DNA of 64,000 nt. It comes from Sphingobacterium sp. ML3W (lineage in GTDB: Bacteria; Bacteroidota; Bacteroidia; Sphingobacteriales; Sphingobacteriaceae). The position numbers and the translations under genes were made by a program. The notes beneath the pieces are model-generated. The model was not told where the DNA came from, did no database searches, and saw only the letters and a program-made list of their open reading frames with translations. The stretch lies in NCBI RefSeq assembly GCF_029542085.1, contig NZ_CP107036.1, forward strand, positions 1,674,001 to 1,738,000, given 5' to 3'. Positions 63,698 to 64,000 of the stretch are shown in pieces (position 1 is the stretch's first letter; each line of letters begins with the position of its first letter).

Positions 63698-64000
63698 TTA
63701 CTTTCCAGTCAAAGCCGATATAAATCCAGCACGGAATGATGGATCTTTTTCGGAAAATTCAATCGAGTGTTTATAGGTATCCACATTAAAAAACAATTCC
63801 GCAGGTTCCGCCTTTTTATTCTCTAAAAACAGTTTGAAACTATAGGCAGTTTTCTTTGATAGATCTACATTCACTTTATTGGATGAAAATACATTTGGCA
63901 GAACAACCTCTTTCGTAAACCCATCAGTACTTGGCATTTGAAATAATTCACCTAAAGCTTTAACTAAGTTGTCAGATTGCGTTCCTAGGGTAGTAATTTT
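63698..64000 (-). CDS. Hypothetical protein, C-terminal part (partial)
   Basis: The last 100 or so codons of a gene that begins beyond the right edge. The visible part reads TTLGTQSDNLVKALGELFQM, PSTDGFTKEVVLPNVF, then DLSKKTAYSFKLFLENKKAE and SEKDPSFRAGFISALTGK at the end. It is a soluble, charged C-terminus with a beta-like central part. No family recognised. A terminator follows the stop. Confidence 0.6.
   Translation of the reverse strand, partial: KITTLGTQSDNLVKALGELFQMPSTDGFTKEVVLPNVFSSNKVNVDLSKKTAYSFKLFLENKKAEPAELFFNVDTYKHSIEFSEKDPSFRAGFISALTGK

Overview
The window is low-GC DNA from a member of the Bacteroidota, most likely a Sphingobacterium or Pedobacter-like Sphingobacteriaceae. 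The supporting signs are a SusC/SusD pair, a type-B succinate dehydrogenase with one cytochrome b subunit, a Bacteroidota-type Ku next to LigD, AraC-rich regulation, and promoter-like TAnnTTTG motifs. Family names come from reading the protein sequences; no database search was possible.

From 1 to about 34 kb the DNA is accessory and decaying. It starts with NHEJ genes (ligD fragment, ku). Next come two truncated IS256-family transposase pieces on either side of an SPFH protein, a secreted protein and two broken genes. A run of small lipoproteins and secreted proteins follows, with an AraC regulator, a flavodoxin-fold quinone reductase, a nitronate monooxygenase and a Crp-like regulator among them. 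Several genes are broken: a phosphodiester glycosidase and a serine hydrolase by single in-frame stops, others by frameshift or truncation. At 18.3-22.4 kb two apparently identical 1267-bp IS3-family copies in opposite orientation bracket a tight operon for a sigma factor, a small anti-sigma-like protein and a second, divergent ClpP. After it lie small membrane proteins, an AraC regulator divergent from an MFS exporter, a histone H1-like protein with 132-bp tandem repeats, gene remnants and an M14 carboxypeptidase.

From 34 kb on the genes are mostly intact and in clean operons: a short protein paired with a zeta-toxin-like P-loop kinase; a GntR/FadR regulator followed by a fosmidomycin-resistance-type MFS exporter with a palindromic operator at its start; a SusC/SusD uptake pair; a polysaccharide deacetylase; and a five-gene operon (porin, DASS dicarboxylate carrier, SdhC, SdhA, SdhB) that looks like C4-dicarboxylate uptake joined to its oxidation. 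Beyond it are a GH10-like glycosidase and an exported glutaminase, small enzymes of the VOC, AhpD and SRPBCC types, a Bax-inhibitor-1 protein, a complete RND tripartite efflux operon, a DUF763 protein and one gene cut by the window end.

The best candidates for new biology are the sigma/anti-sigma/ClpP operon, whose ClpP has altered residues on both sides of the catalytic serine, and the 70-residue protein plus zeta-like kinase pair. No rRNA, tRNA or CRISPR array was seen.
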